In this document: in pieces, positions 23,840-33,860 of the stretch | How positions within the stretch are numbered: position 1 is the first letter of the stretch | How the letters are laid out: each line of letters begins with the position of its first letter | Assembly (NCBI RefSeq): GCF_003466125.1 | Contig: NZ_QSOC01000001.1 | Span: 297,632-361,631, forward strand | Origin: Collinsella sp. TM10-22 | GTDB taxonomy: Bacteria > Actinomycetota > Coriobacteriia > Coriobacteriales > Coriobacteriaceae | Length of the DNA: 64,000 nucleotides | Reading direction: 5' to 3' | Program-made: the position numbers and the translations under genes | Notes under the pieces: model-generated | Databases searched by the model: none | What the model was told of the DNA's origin: nothing | The model's input: only the letters and a program-made list of their open reading frames with translations

Positions 23840-24943
23840 TTATTGCATTTGATACGGCGAAAGCATGGCCCGTTGCGAGCAGCTCGCAAACCAAACAGAC
23901 ACGAGCGCGAACATGAAGCCGTTGGCAAAACCGTTGGCAAACTGCATCGCACCACGCTTCCACCACAGCAGGCTGCGATGAAGCACACCGTCCGAAAGCA
24001 CCATGAACAGGCCCATAGTAAACGGAATAAAGCACATCACGGCAAAGGCCGAGAACACGCCCGAGATGGCCGACAGCACCAAAAACGGCGCCACAATGCC
24101 CATCAGGTAAAAACCGGTACGAGCTTTGCCTTCCAAGCGCTCGGCCTCAACATGGGCGCGGCCGACCAGGTCGCCGCCCGTGGCACCGTTGGTGCCAGCA
24201 TGACCCATGCCGCTAATGCGGACCTCGTCGCTATCGTGCGTGCCGGCAGGAAACTCAATCGTCTGCTCGGAGGTTACGCGAGTACGACCGCTGCCACCGC
24301 AATCGGGGCAGGGGTCGGCCACGACCTTACCGGAACCGCCGCACTCGGGGCAGACCGACTGGAACGTGCCCGCACCAAACAGGAAGGACAGGTCGACGTC
24401 GATGTGGCCGCGGCCACCGCAGCTCGGGCAGGTATGGGCATGCTCAGACGAAACGGAGCCCGAACCGCCGCAGTTGCTACAGGTGTCGAAGCGCGTGTAG
24501 CGGACGGTCTTGTGGGCACCGCCTTTGGCCTCCTTGGCGTCGAGCTTAATATCGACGACCACGTTGGCGCCATTCTCGGGATTGTAGGCAGCCTGCCCAC
24601 GACGCTGCTGGCCCCAGGCACCACCAAAGGGAAAACCGCCCTCAAAAGGATTGCCATAACCCGTGCTGCCGGCATAGCCGCCACCATAGGGCGAAGCCGT
24701 AGGAGCACCGGCAAAGGGATTGCCAGAACGCATGGCGTCGTAGCGCGCACGTTTTTGCTCATCCGAAAGCACGGCGTAGGCCTCGGAAACCTCTTTAAAC
24801 TTTTCCTCGGCATCCGGCTCTTTGTTGACGTCCGGATGGAGCTTGCGGGCCTTTTGCTGAAAGGCCTTTTGAATATCACGCGAGGTGGCGTCCTTGGAGA
24901 CGCCCAGGATCTCGTAGTAATCTTTTTCGTTCATCGTCGCCAT
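23840..24943 (-). CDS. DnaJ paralogue with C-terminal membrane segments
   Basis: The 367-residue protein starts as a canonical type I J protein: J domain (about 5-70, HPD at 36-38), a Gly/Ala/Pro/Phe-rich linker, and four zinc repeats (about 155-218: [32 protein letters not shown]). The second half of the substrate-binding region is missing. From about residue 277 it has two or three hydrophobic helices (279-300, 301-317, 340-355) and a short tail. It would place a J domain at the inner membrane face, recruiting DnaK there. ATG 24943 ([11 protein letters not shown]) is preceded by AGGAGG. It occupies the slot between hemW and dnaJ where hrcA often lies. Confidence 0.82.
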   Translation of the reverse strand: MATMNEKDYYEILGVSKDATSRDIQKAFQQKARKLHPDVNKEPDAEEKFKEVSEAYAVLSDEQKRARYDAMRSGNPFAGAPTASPYGGGYAGSTGYGNPFEGGFPFGGAWGQQRRGQAAYNPENGANVVVDIKLDAKEAKGGAHKTVRYTRFDTCSNCGGSGSVSSEHAHTCPSCGGRGHIDVDLSFLFGAGTFQSVCPECGGSGKVVADPCPDCGGSGRTRVTSEQTIEFPAGTHDSDEVRISGMGHAGTNGATGGDLVGRAHVEAERLEGKARTGFYLMGIVAPFLVLSAISGVFSAFAVMCFIPFTMGLFMVLSDGVLHRSLLWWKRGAMQFANGFANGFMFALVSVWFASCSQRAMLSPYQMQ

Positions 24944-25001
24944 GCGCGGCAACCTCCTGCTCACAGCAGCGTATATATTCCGGTAATTCTACCCGAGCGG
25001 C

Positions 25002-26234
25002 TTAAGCTAGATCCCAAAACAGCTCGAACAGAACATTTCCATCGAGCCAGCCCAGGTGGGTCGGCGCCAGACGAGCGCGAGTGCGACCTTCGATAACATC
25101 TTTCGATGTAACGCGCCCCGCATGCCCTTTAGCATCATCGGACACCCAGGAGGCAAGGCCCAACTCGAACGCACGGTCGCAAGCCGCCGCCAGCTCGTCC
25201 TCGGGGATAATGTTTGCCGAGCGAACCAACAGGTCAGATCCAACGCCGCGCGTCATGCGACAGGCGAGCATCAAATCCTCGGCTGCTGCCTCGCGCTGCG
25301 ACAGACACTCGGCATCAAACGTCGTCGCAGCATCGTCGCGCTGTACCAGACGCACGCGATACGCGTCGCCTCGAGCAAGTGCGCCGCAAAACAGCCCGGC
25401 CAAGCGAGCGAAGTCCCCAGCATCGAGCATGCCGGCGGCAGAGCGGCCCAGACCCAGGTAACCCTGTCCGGTCCAATAGGCAATGTTATGAGCGCACTCA
25501 TGGCCATCAAGCGCGTAGCTCGCCACCTCATAGGGGTGATAGCCGGCCGCACCCAGACGATTACGCGCCACGTCCATACACGCGGCCTGAAAATCCTCAT
25601 CAGGCTCGAGCGACTCATCGCGACACGCCATGCGGTAGAGCGGCGTGCCCTCCTCGAGCGTGAGTGGATACACCGAAACATGATGCGGCGCCGCCGTCAG
25701 TACGCCATCGAGCGTGCGCTCCCAGCTCGCAGCCGTCTGTCCGGGAAGACCGCACATAAGGTCGCACGACACATCAATCCCAGCAGCCTTCACCGTGGCG
25801 ATGGCTGCAAGAGCACGGTCAGCGTCGTGGATTCGGCCGATCGCGGCAAGCTCGGCGTTGTCGAGGGTTTGCACGCCCAGGGAAATGCGCGTGACGCCCA
25901 CCTCGGCGAGTGCCGCAGCGAGCTGCGAAGTCAACGACTCAGGATTGGCCTCGCAGGTAAACTCGACGGGCTTGCACCATCTGGAGATACGCCGAGCCAG
26001 TTCTACCAGACGCTCCCCTGCCAGCGACGGCGTACCGCCACCGACATAGACGGTGCGGATGCCCGCAAGTGCCCCAGCGTTGCCAAAGGCATCGAGCCGC
26101 GCATACAGCTGCTCAAAATAGGCATCGAGCGCAGCGTCCAGGTCGCACGGGGCAAAGCTGCGCGAGTCAAAGTCGCAATAGCGGCATTTTTGAGCGCAAA
26201 ACGGCACGTGCACATACAGCGCGGTAACGGACAC
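25002..26234 (-). CDS. hemW: Radical SAM protein HemW (heme chaperone, formerly annotated as CPO-like)
   Basis: The 410-residue protein starts ALYVHVPFCAQKCRYCDFDS, with the CxxxCxxC radical SAM motif, and continues with YVGGGTPS and the LGVQTL segment. HemW proteins bind heme and deliver it to target proteins. True HemN has an additional Cys (CxxxCxxCxC); here the residue after the third Cys by two is Phe, as in HemW. It lies between dus and the membrane DnaJ, 2 nt after dus. Confidence 0.88.
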   Translation of the reverse strand: MSVTALYVHVPFCAQKCRYCDFDSRSFAPCDLDAALDAYFEQLYARLDAFGNAGALAGIRTVYVGGGTPSLAGERLVELARRISRWCKPVEFTCEANPESLTSQLAAALAEVGVTRISLGVQTLDNAELAAIGRIHDADRALAAIATVKAAGIDVSCDLMCGLPGQTAASWERTLDGVLTAAPHHVSVYPLTLEEGTPLYRMACRDESLEPDEDFQAACMDVARNRLGAAGYHPYEVASYALDGHECAHNIAYWTGQGYLGLGRSAAGMLDAGDFARLAGLFCGALARGDAYRVRLVQRDDAATTFDAECLSQREAAAEDLMLACRMTRGVGSDLLVRSANIIPEDELAAACDRAFELGLASWVSDDAKGHAGRVTSKDVIEGRTRARLAPTHLGWLDGNVLFELFWDLA

Positions 26235-26236
26235 CT

Positions 26237-27280
26237 TTAGGCCTCCAGCGGATGAGCGGGCACCGACTCGCCGGCGGCAAGCGCGGCCTCGCAGGCCACC
26301 ACATCGCGCTCGATATCATCGACCAGCCCCATAAACTCCTCGTATGTGGAACAGCGCACCACCTGGGCGCGCCAAGCGGCTGCATGGGGCATACCCTTTA
26401 AGTACCAGCTTGCATACGTACGGGCGCGCGACATAAGCGGCAAAAGCTCGTGCGTCAGCGTCAGGTGCTCGCGCAGGGCGCCCAGGCGCTCGACCGAGGA
26501 GCGAGAAGGAACCGGCGTGCCATCGAGTGCAAGGGCTCGGGCATCGCCGAACACCCACGGATTGCCGTAGATGCCGCGCGCGATAAATACCGCGCTGGCA
26601 CCCGAATTGCGCAGATGCTCCGCGGCATCCTCGGCAGTGAACACGTCACCCGACCCAATCACGGGAATCTCGACAGCGTCGGCAACCTCATCGACGACCG
26701 ACCAATCTGCCTGGCCCGTATAGAGCTGCGTGGCACAGCGACCATGCACCGCCACCGCTGCGGCCCCCGCCCCCTCGAGCATTTGGGCAAACGTCGCGGC
26801 ATTACAGTCCTCGGCATAAAAGCCCTTGCGGATCTTCACGGTCACGGGAACGTGTGCCACGCCCACTGCCGCCTGGACGATTTTCTCGGCCAGGTCGGGC
26901 GTGCGCATGAGCGCCGAGCCCTCGCCCTTGGTGACGACCTTGCGAGCCGGGCAGGCCATGTTGATATCGATCAGCGACAGGCGATCGCCCACGCGTTCCT
27001 CGACGGCAGCGACAGCGCTCGCAAATTGATCGGGCTTGGAGCCAAAGAGCTGCACGCAAATCTGCTGCTCCTCGTCGGCCGGCAGCACCAGACGCCACGT
27101 CTTATTGCTGGCATAGGCAAGGCCCGCCACGCTCACCATCTCGCTATAGGCAAGATTGGCACCGCGGCGGCGGCACATAATGCGATACGCGGGATCGGTC
27201 ACGCCCGCCATGGGAGCCATAAGGAACGGCTGCTCGGCATAGGCGCCCAGCAGCCGCGTACTGTATTCAGAAAGCGCCAT
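26237..27280 (-). CDS. dus: tRNA-dihydrouridine synthase
   Basis: FMN-dependent Dus enzymes reduce uridines in tRNA D-loops. The 347-residue protein has FLMAPMAGVTDPAYR at the N-terminus, the catalytic cysteine in DINMACPARKV, VKIRKGF and the GSGDVFTAEDA and IARGIYGNPW phosphate-binding segments. It is most like DusB. ATG 27280 lies 4 nt beyond the lepA stop; a longer frame into lepA is arginine-rich overlap and rejected. Confidence 0.9.
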   Translation of the reverse strand: MALSEYSTRLLGAYAEQPFLMAPMAGVTDPAYRIMCRRRGANLAYSEMVSVAGLAYASNKTWRLVLPADEEQQICVQLFGSKPDQFASAVAAVEERVGDRLSLIDINMACPARKVVTKGEGSALMRTPDLAEKIVQAAVGVAHVPVTVKIRKGFYAEDCNAATFAQMLEGAGAAAVAVHGRCATQLYTGQADWSVVDEVADAVEIPVIGSGDVFTAEDAAEHLRNSGASAVFIARGIYGNPWVFGDARALALDGTPVPSRSSVERLGALREHLTLTHELLPLMSRARTYASWYLKGMPHAAAWRAQVVRCSTYEEFMGLVDDIERDVVACEAALAAGESVPAHPLEA

Positions 27281-27284
27281 GGTC

Positions 27285-29096
27285 CTACTCGTCCACCTTG
27301 AGGATCGCCATAAAGGCCTCCTGCGGGACCTCGACCGAACCAATAGCCTTCATGCGCTTCTTGCCCTCTTTTTGCTTTTCGAGCAGCTTGCGCTTACGCG
27401 AGATATCGCCGCCATAGCACTTGGCCAGAACGTCCTTGCGGCGCGCCTTGACGGTGGAGCGGGCGATGATCTTGTTGCCGATGGCGCCCTGAATAGGTAC
27501 CTCGAACAGCTGACGCGGGATGATCTCCTTGAGCTTGTCGCACAGGCCGCGGGCCAGGCCATAGGCCTTGTCCTTGTGCACGATAAACGAAAGCGCGTCG
27601 ACCTCGTCGCCCGAAAGCAGGATGTCGAGCTTCACAAGCTCGGAGGGACGATATTCGTTGAACTCGTAGTCGAGCGACGCATAGCCCTTGGTGCGGCTCT
27701 TGAGCTGGTCAAAGAAGTCCAGGATGAGCTCGGCAAGCGGCATGTCAAAGCGCATCTCGACCGATTTGCTCGTGAGGTGGATCATATCGGTGGTAACGCC
27801 GCGGTGCTCGATAGCGAGCTGCATGACAGCACCCGTATACTCGGGCGGGCAGATGATCTTGGCCTTGAGGTAGGGCTCCTCGATACGCTCGATGCGCGTG
27901 GCCTCGGGCAGGTCCTGCGGGCTGCGGACATCGATCATCTCGCCGTCGGTCTTGTAGACGTGATAGTCCACCGAAGGGCTCGTGGCGATAAGGTCCAGGT
28001 TGAACTCGCGCTCCAGACGCTCCTTGACGACCTCCATATGCAGCAGGCCCAGAAAGCCCACGCGGAAGCCAAAGCCGAGCGCCACCGAGGTCTCGGGCTC
28101 CCACACCAACGACGGGTCGTTGACATGCAGCTTATCGAGCGCGTCACGCAGGTTCTCGTAGTCCTTGTTATCGATCGGGAACAGGCCCGTATAGACCATG
28201 GGCTTGGCCTCGCGGTAGCCCGGAAGCGGCTCGGGGCAGGGATTCGATGCCCACGTGAGGGTGTCGCCCACACGCACGGCCTCGGGGTCCTTCAGGCCCG
28301 TGACCACGTAGCCCACCTCGCCGACCGTCAGCGCGTCGACCGGCGTCTCGGCGGGACGCTTGACGCCCACGCCGTCGACCAAAAAGTCGCCCTCGGCCTG
28401 CATCATGCGCAGGGTATCGCCCTTTTTGATGGAGCCGTCAAAAACACGGACCGTGGCAACCACGCCGCGGTATTCATCAAAATAAGAATCCAGGATGAGT
28501 GCCTTGAGCGGCGCATTCGCATCGCCCTTGGGCGGCGAGATCAAAAAGACGATGGACTCCAGCAGGTCGTGGATACCCTCGCCAGTCTTGCCCGACACGC
28601 ATACGGCATCGTCGGCAGGGATCGCGAGGTCGTCCTCGATCTCGGTCTTGACCTCGTCGGGGTGTGCCGACGGCAGGTCGATCTTGTTGATCGCGGGCAC
28701 AATATCCAGGTTGGCGTTCATGGCGAGCGTCGCGTTGGAGACGGTCTGCGCCTCGACGCCCTGCGTGGCGTCGACAACGAGCACCGCGCCCTCGCAGGCG
28801 GCCAGCGAACGCGAGACCTCATAGGTAAAGTCCACGTGGCCCGGCGTATCGATCAGGTTGAACTGATACGTCTCGCCGTCGTCGGCGTCATAGGACACGC
28901 GGACGGCATTGGACTTAATCGTAATGCCGCGCTCGCGCTCGATATCCATGGTGTCGAGCAGCTGCGACTCCATGTCGCGCTCGTCGACGGTATGGGTGAG
29001 CTCGAGGATGCGGTCACTGATCGTGGACTTGCCATGGTCGATGTGCGCAACAATCGAGAAGTTACGGATGTGGGAAATGTCAATTGAAGTATTCAT
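27285..29096 (-). CDS. lepA: Elongation factor 4 (LepA)
   Basis: LepA is a ribosomal GTPase that influences initiation and ribosome assembly under stress. The 603-residue protein has the G1 segment [11 protein letters not shown]3 DTPGHVDF, G4 NKID, EF-G-like domains and the LepA-specific C-terminal domain ([20 protein letters not shown]). ATG 29096 ([20 protein letters not shown]) gives the family N-terminus. It lies behind rpsT and a terminator and leads the lepA-dus-hemW-dnaJ run. Confidence 0.96.
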   Translation of the reverse strand: MNTSIDISHIRNFSIVAHIDHGKSTISDRILELTHTVDERDMESQLLDTMDIERERGITIKSNAVRVSYDADDGETYQFNLIDTPGHVDFTYEVSRSLAACEGAVLVVDATQGVEAQTVSNATLAMNANLDIVPAINKIDLPSAHPDEVKTEIEDDLAIPADDAVCVSGKTGEGIHDLLESIVFLISPPKGDANAPLKALILDSYFDEYRGVVATVRVFDGSIKKGDTLRMMQAEGDFLVDGVGVKRPAETPVDALTVGEVGYVVTGLKDPEAVRVGDTLTWASNPCPEPLPGYREAKPMVYTGLFPIDNKDYENLRDALDKLHVNDPSLVWEPETSVALGFGFRVGFLGLLHMEVVKERLEREFNLDLIATSPSVDYHVYKTDGEMIDVRSPQDLPEATRIERIEEPYLKAKIICPPEYTGAVMQLAIEHRGVTTDMIHLTSKSVEMRFDMPLAELILDFFDQLKSRTKGYASLDYEFNEYRPSELVKLDILLSGDEVDALSFIVHKDKAYGLARGLCDKLKEIIPRQLFEVPIQGAIGNKIIARSTVKARRKDVLAKCYGGDISRKRKLLEKQKEGKKRMKAIGSVEVPQEAFMAILKVDE

Positions 29097-29124
29097 GCGG
29101 ACTATCTTACCCGAGCGATACAAA

Positions 29125-29158
29125 AAATGGAGCCTGTTCCATAAAACAGGCTCCATTT
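29125..29158 (-). terminator. rpsT terminator (near-perfect hairpin)
   Basis: AAATGGAGCCTGTT ... AACAGGCTCCATTT forms a 14-bp stem with a 6-nt loop; the minus strand continues into TTTTTTG. It ends the rpsT transcript upstream of lepA and could work in both directions. Confidence 0.85.
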
Positions 29159-29192
29159 ATGCGCGTAATCTGTGTGGTGTGAAATTTACAAC

Positions 29193-29459
29193 TTAGGCGT
29201 TGATGCTGTTCACGAGCTTGGCAAGACCGGACTTGCGGTTGGAAGCCTGGTTCTTGTGGATAACATGCTTGGCGGCAGCCATGTCGAGACGCTTGGTGAC
29301 GGTCTTAAGGGCAGCCTGTGCCTTCTCGGCATCGCCCTCGGCGACGGCGGACTGAACGTGCTTGGTCAGCGTCTTGAGCTCGGACTTGACAGCCTTGTTA
29401 CGCATGCGAGCTGCCTCATTGGTGCGGATACGCTTCTTCTGAGACTTGATGTTTGCCAC
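29193..29459 (-). CDS. rpsT: 30S ribosomal protein S20
   Basis: The 88-residue basic protein, a 16S rRNA binder, starts at GTG 29459 ([20 protein letters not shown]), with AGGAAC upstream. It is a long helical hairpin with [20 protein letters not shown] near the C-terminus. It lies downstream of holA as in Bacillus, has its own promoter and its own terminator. Confidence 0.95.
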   Translation of the reverse strand: MANIKSQKKRIRTNEAARMRNKAVKSELKTLTKHVQSAVAEGDAEKAQAALKTVTKRLDMAAAKHVIHKNQASNRKSGLAKLVNSINA

Positions 29460-29529
29460 TTCTGGAGTTCCTTTCGAGTTCCTTGCAAAAAATGTATGAC
29501 ACCTCTGAGACACGGTGAGGTCATGCAAG

Positions 29530-29545
29530 CGCCTACTATAGCACG
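29530..29545 (-). promoter_or_regulatory. Probable rpsT promoter, extended -10
   Basis: On the minus strand GTGCTATAGT lies about 75 nt upstream of the rpsT start: an extended -10 (TG-N-TATAGT). The same ten bases form the -10 of rpmB. No good -35 at 17 nt is visible. Confidence 0.5.
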
Positions 29546-29592
29546 CTCCCCCTCAAAGGGATAGAACGAATTTGTCAAATAGGCAGGTATCA

Positions 29593-30555
29593 TCACGATT
29601 TTCTCAAGATGTTCGTAATCCAGAGCAAAAGCGCGGTCTCAGAATCGGCCGAACCCTTGAGCGCGAGCTCCACATCAACGGCGCCCTCGAGCGCTGCGAC
29701 GAGCTCGGTCATCGAAAAACGACGTGCCCAGGTCAGGTGATTTTTGACCTGCCAGGGCTGAAGCTTGAGCGTCGCGGCGAGTTCACGCCCCTGCCCACGA
29801 GAGTCGAGCGCCTTGGCGACGATCAGCTCACGAATGCGACCGCATAGCAGCGTGTAGGTCCACACGTAGCTCTTGGAGGGCAGAAGCTTAAAGAGCTCGA
29901 GCGAACGCCGCATATCGCGAGCCGAGACGGCGTTGAGGAAGTCCCAGGGCTGAACCTCGGCCGTACGCACGATCCAACGCTCCACGTCGGCGAGCTCAAT
30001 CTGGGGCGCCTCGACCATCTGGGAGAGCTTTGCCAGGTCGTTATCGAGCATGCGCGTGTTTTCGCCCGAGCGCGAAACGAGCTCCTCGGCGGCCGCCGTC
30101 GAGATCGACTTGCCGTGCTGCGTCGCCATCTGCTGCACGCGGCGCGGTAGCTCCCAGCGCTTGGTACCCGAGCAATCGACGATAGCCTTCTTGTCGATTT
30201 TGGCGATCGCCTTATACAGGCGCGTGTTCTTGGCAAGCGAGTCGGCGATGATGAGACAGACCGTTGTGGGGCTGGGACTCGCCAGATACTCGACGAGCGG
30301 CTCCGAAACCGCCTTGGCAAGCTTTGAGCAGCCATCAAGGATTACCAGGCGAAACTCGTTGCCCATGGGAAAGGTATTGAGCGATCCGATAATGGACTCG
30401 ATATCGGAGTCTTTGGTCATGTCGCGCTCGTCGAGGTTGAACTCGACCATTCCCGACTTTTCCAGACGCGCTTTCATACGCGAGACGGCGTGATCGCGCT
30501 TGACGCCGTCGGTACCGACGATCAGGTATGCCGGCAGCAGACCGGTTTCGGACAT
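29593..30555 (-). CDS. holA: DNA polymerase III subunit delta
   Basis: HolA opens the beta clamp within the clamp loader. The 320-residue protein shows the family layout: AYLIVGTDGVKRDHAVSRMK at the start, LVILDGCSKLAK, a ClosedAAA-like middle and a helical C-terminal collar. ATG 30555 has GGGAG upstream. It follows comEC by 78 nt, an arrangement also seen in Bacillus (comEC-yqeN-rpsT). Confidence 0.9.
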   Translation of the reverse strand: MSETGLLPAYLIVGTDGVKRDHAVSRMKARLEKSGMVEFNLDERDMTKDSDIESIIGSLNTFPMGNEFRLVILDGCSKLAKAVSEPLVEYLASPSPTTVCLIIADSLAKNTRLYKAIAKIDKKAIVDCSGTKRWELPRRVQQMATQHGKSISTAAAEELVSRSGENTRMLDNDLAKLSQMVEAPQIELADVERWIVRTAEVQPWDFLNAVSARDMRRSLELFKLLPSKSYVWTYTLLCGRIRELIVAKALDSRGQGRELAATLKLQPWQVKNHLTWARRFSMTELVAALEGAVDVELALKGSADSETALLLWITNILRKS

Positions 30556-30633
30556 TGCGCTCCCATCCCGCAGGCCTTCGTATTCATTCCGTGCCATTCT
30601 AGCCCAGGGGCCCACCACACGCCAACGATGTCG

Positions 30634-32937
30634 TCACGGTCGCTGGCATCGCATCGCAAAACCATTCGCAGTCGGCGCGACGGTAATGTCGCCGTGTTCG
30701 ATAGTGCACGCGAACACACCGCCCGCTTCCTTCACGGAATCGATGCAGGCATCGGACGGATGGCCGTATCGATTCCCCTCGCCCGCGCTCGCGAGGGAAA
30801 GCTCGGGCTTCAGGACGTCCAGCAACTCACCATCGACTGAAACCTTGGAGCCGTGATGCCCAAGTTTAAGTACATCGATATCCCCCACCTCCTGCACGAA
30901 TTCCCGTTCTTGGTCGAGTTCGGCATCACCGGTGAGGAGCATGCGCAGCCCCATGCCTTCCTGAACATAAGAGAGCAGCAGGACAAGCGAGTCCTCATTT
31001 CCCTCGCCATCCACAGACTCGAATGGCCACATCACGCGGGCGCAAAATGAGCCGATGTCGACCGTATCCCCACGGCGCACCTGCCGATACTCCACGCCAG
31101 GTCGGTTCAATACCTCGACAGGAGCATCCTCCAGCGCTTCGGCCGCCACAGCAATCGTTCCAACCGAAAACTGTTCGAGCACGGCAGGCAGACCACCCCA
31201 GTGATCCTCATCCCAATGCGTCACAAAGACGGCATCGATATGGTGCACGTTATTACGAACCAAAGCCGCCACCACGCGCTCGTCGACCCCGCAGTCGACG
31301 AGCGCTACTGCGCCGCCCTGGCGGATAAGAATCGCATCGGCCTGGCCCACATCGAGCACCGTCACCGAAGGCGGAGCGAATCGATCCCAGTAGACGTACG
31401 GAATAGCAGCCAAGAGCACCAGACATGCAAGCCCCACCGCCATAGGACGTGCACGGGGACGCGGCCACCTGACCAGCAGGGCCGCCAGCAAACACGGCAC
31501 TAGGTAAATCCACATGCTATCGGGCGGCACACTCACGGATGCACCCGGCACGGCGGCAAACAGCTGCTCGAAGAACAGCGTGCAACGGGCGGCAATCATG
31601 GGCACAACGAGCGCCCAAGTCCGCAACGTCGCCACGAGCGAAAAGGGAACCAGCACGATCGACACAGCAAGCAGCAGACTCACCACCGGACCGATGACCG
31701 CATTTGCCAACGGAGCAATGAGCGAGAACGTACCGAAGGCAGGAATGGTAATGGGAAGTGTCGCCAACTGCGAGCACAGCGTGACGGAAAGCATGCTGGC
31801 AACGCCCGATGGCACACCCAGCTCACCCAAAGCGTAGGTCGCATAGGGGCAAAAGCACAGGATGGCCAAGACGCTGGCGCATGAAAGCTGAAAGCCCATC
31901 TCGAACAGCACCGTCGGCCGCAGTAGCACAAAGATGGACATGGTTACGAAGAGTGCCGATGCGCCGTGCCGGCGACGCCCCGCGCCGTTTACGACAAGCG
32001 TCGCGAACACCATGCAGCACGCACGCACGGCCGAGGGAGACGCGCCCGTAAAGGCAGCGTAGCCCACAAGCGTTATCGCCAATATCGCCCGCTGAAGGCC
32101 ACGTGAGCACCGAGTCTTTTGCAATACGCCCTCGATTACAAACCCCACGATAGCCAAATGGCTGCCCGAGACGGCGATAAGATGCGCCGTTCCCGTCACC
32201 GAAAACCAGTCGCCCGCCGGCTGGGCGCGCAGCTCGGCCGAACGACCGCAGACGACACCGGCTATGAGCGCACGCGCCGGGTCGGTCGCAGGCGCGATGG
32301 AAGCAAGCAGTCCATTTCGCAGCCGAAGCAGCGGCCCCGGAGAGCCCTCATCGACCGACACAATCCGAACGGCTTTAACCTTGCGCACCTCGCCTCGGAG
32401 CACGCGCGATCGTCCATACGCATCGTTCTCAAAACGTGAAACGCGACCGATAACACGCACGTGCGCCCCGACCTTGAGCTCGCGGCCACACGATAGGCGA
32501 ACCGTTGCCAAGCTCTTGCCGTCCGCGCGTGCCTCGCAAGTATAGGAATACACGTCGTCGTTTATGGATGGATCACCCTGCACGAAAAACTCGAGGCTGC
32601 TTGCCGCTCGACCATCGAGCGCCTTCGAGGCGCTGAGCGCGCCCACAGCCCACCACGCCGAGACGACCGCTCCCGCCACGAGACCGACGGACGCGGCATA
32701 CAGCCACCGCTTAAAAGGGGCAAACCGCGCACAAGATTGAGCCAGCGCAACGAATACCGCCGCCGCAACGGGAATAGCCCATAGCGGCCCGAACGCTGAC
32801 GCCTGCTCCCCCAGTAGCGCATCAGCGGCCACGTTGAGCACCAAGGCGCAGCTCACGCACATGCCAACACACAGGGCCATCGTCCACGGAATCAGGGGCC
32901 GCGGAGGCATCACATACTCGCGCTCGGTCGCACTCAT
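30634..32937 (-). CDS. comEC: DNA uptake channel protein ComEC
   Basis: ComEC forms the membrane channel for single-stranded DNA import in natural transformation. The 767-residue protein has two N-terminal TM helices, an OB-like external domain (about 100-200), the Competence domain with about eight TM helices (230-500; GTAHLIAVSGSHLAIVGF, GASPSAVRACCM) and a C-terminal metallo-beta-lactamase domain (about 520-740) with VFVTHWDEDHWGGL and LKLGHHGS, probably the nuclease degrading the non-transported strand. The start overlaps the comEA stop (ATGA). All parts look intact, so the pathway is probably functional. Confidence 0.94.
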   Translation of the reverse strand: MSATEREYVMPPRPLIPWTMALCVGMCVSCALVLNVAADALLGEQASAFGPLWAIPVAAAVFVALAQSCARFAPFKRWLYAASVGLVAGAVVSAWWAVGALSASKALDGRAASSLEFFVQGDPSINDDVYSYTCEARADGKSLATVRLSCGRELKVGAHVRVIGRVSRFENDAYGRSRVLRGEVRKVKAVRIVSVDEGSPGPLLRLRNGLLASIAPATDPARALIAGVVCGRSAELRAQPAGDWFSVTGTAHLIAVSGSHLAIVGFVIEGVLQKTRCSRGLQRAILAITLVGYAAFTGASPSAVRACCMVFATLVVNGAGRRRHGASALFVTMSIFVLLRPTVLFEMGFQLSCASVLAILCFCPYATYALGELGVPSGVASMLSVTLCSQLATLPITIPAFGTFSLIAPLANAVIGPVVSLLLAVSIVLVPFSLVATLRTWALVVPMIAARCTLFFEQLFAAVPGASVSVPPDSMWIYLVPCLLAALLVRWPRPRARPMAVGLACLVLLAAIPYVYWDRFAPPSVTVLDVGQADAILIRQGGAVALVDCGVDERVVAALVRNNVHHIDAVFVTHWDEDHWGGLPAVLEQFSVGTIAVAAEALEDAPVEVLNRPGVEYRQVRRGDTVDIGSFCARVMWPFESVDGEGNEDSLVLLLSYVQEGMGLRMLLTGDAELDQEREFVQEVGDIDVLKLGHHGSKVSVDGELLDVLKPELSLASAGEGNRYGHPSDACIDSVKEAGGVFACTIEHGDITVAPTANGFAMRCQRP

Positions 32938-33647
32938 ACGCAGATGCAATCTTTGATTTTGGCAAGCTTCTTCTCACCGATTCCCGACACACGCATCAGA
33001 TCGTCAACCGAGGCAAAAGCACCGTTCTTTGTTCGCTCATCGATAATCGACTGGGCCATGGAGGGACCGATGCCCGAAAGCGTCTGCAGCTCTGCCGCGC
33101 TTGCCGTATTGATGTTTACTAGGCCTGTTGCGCTACTCACGCCCGATGACGCGGAAGCCCCACCATCGACACCGGCTTCCGCAATGGACGCCTGCTGTTC
33201 CCCTACCGTTGGAACGTAAATCTTCTGTCCATCGACGACCTTGGATGCCCGATTGAGCCCCGTAACGTCTGCCTCGGGCGCCAGCCCGCCGGCGGCATCA
33301 ATCGCCTGAGCCACCCGCGCACCGTCCTTGAGGCGATATACACCGGGCGACACAACGGCGCCATCGACATCGACATAGACCTCTGCCGCGGCAGAAGCCT
33401 TAGTCGAAGAACCTTCGGATGTCTTTCCGCTCGAGGCATCACCGGATCCCGGCTCCACCAACGAGCCCGAACCGTCGGTGCGCTCAAACGACACGTCACC
33501 GGCACCGCCGCCAAGGTTCGCCATCGCCAGTCCACTCGCCATCGCAATGACGACCAGTATCGCCATCACCACTGCCTTATGACCGAACAGCTTGTCCGCC
33601 AAGCGGTCCATCTTTTTGACCCGTTCGTGTTGTTCGCGCTGCGCCAT
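32934..33647 (-). CDS. comEA: DNA receptor ComEA
   Basis: ComEA binds double-stranded DNA outside the membrane during transformation. The 237-residue protein has a cytoplasmic start, one TM helix at about residues 25-45, a Ser/Gly/Thr-rich linker, a SLBB domain (about 108-165: EVYVDVDGAVVSPGVYRLKD) and a helix-hairpin-helix DNA-binding domain at the C-terminus (LVNINTASAAELQTLSGIG ... RVSGIGEKKLAKIKD). ATG 33647 has GGGAGG upstream; a longer frame runs into the repeat array and is rejected. No comEB lies between comEA and comEC. Confidence 0.94.
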   Translation of the reverse strand: MAQREQHERVKKMDRLADKLFGHKAVVMAILVVIAMASGLAMANLGGGAGDVSFERTDGSGSLVEPGSGDASSGKTSEGSSTKASAAAEVYVDVDGAVVSPGVYRLKDGARVAQAIDAAGGLAPEADVTGLNRASKVVDGQKIYVPTVGEQQASIAEAGVDGGASASSGVSSATGLVNINTASAAELQTLSGIGPSMAQSIIDERTKNGAFASVDDLMRVSGIGEKKLAKIKDCICV

Positions 33648-33723
33648 AGCAAAACCTCCCAACAACATCGTGTCAGGAAAAGAGCCCTGCAACAGCCATG
33701 CTTCAAAACCGGTTATCGCGGTC

Positions 33724-33754
33724 AAACCAAAAGCCGACCAAAACCTTGCACAAA
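33724..33754 (-). promoter_or_regulatory. TTTGGTC repeat array upstream of comEA-comEC-holA
   Basis: On the minus strand units start at 33742 (TTTGGTC-GGCT) and 33731 (TTTGGTT-TGAC), exactly 11 bp apart, with a degenerate TTTGTG unit at 33754. The core is the same as at recA and yraN. It lies between the thiI terminator and comEA, its end about 76 nt from the ATG. No consensus -10 is obvious downstream, in line with activator dependence. Confidence 0.7.
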
Positions 33755-33817
33755 TCTGTCCATTTATTCAGGCACACGTCAGCAAATGAACACTTAGTCG
33801 CAAAATGCCCAGATAGC

Positions 33818-33850
33818 AAAAGACCGACGATGCAGGCGCATCGTCGGTCT
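33818..33850 (-). terminator. thiI terminator
   Basis: A perfect 13-bp stem AGACCGACGATGC/GCATCGTCGGTCT with a 4-nt loop, followed by TTTTGC on the minus strand, directly after thiI. It isolates comEA from upstream transcription. Confidence 0.88.
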
Positions 33851-33860
33851 ATGCACAAAT

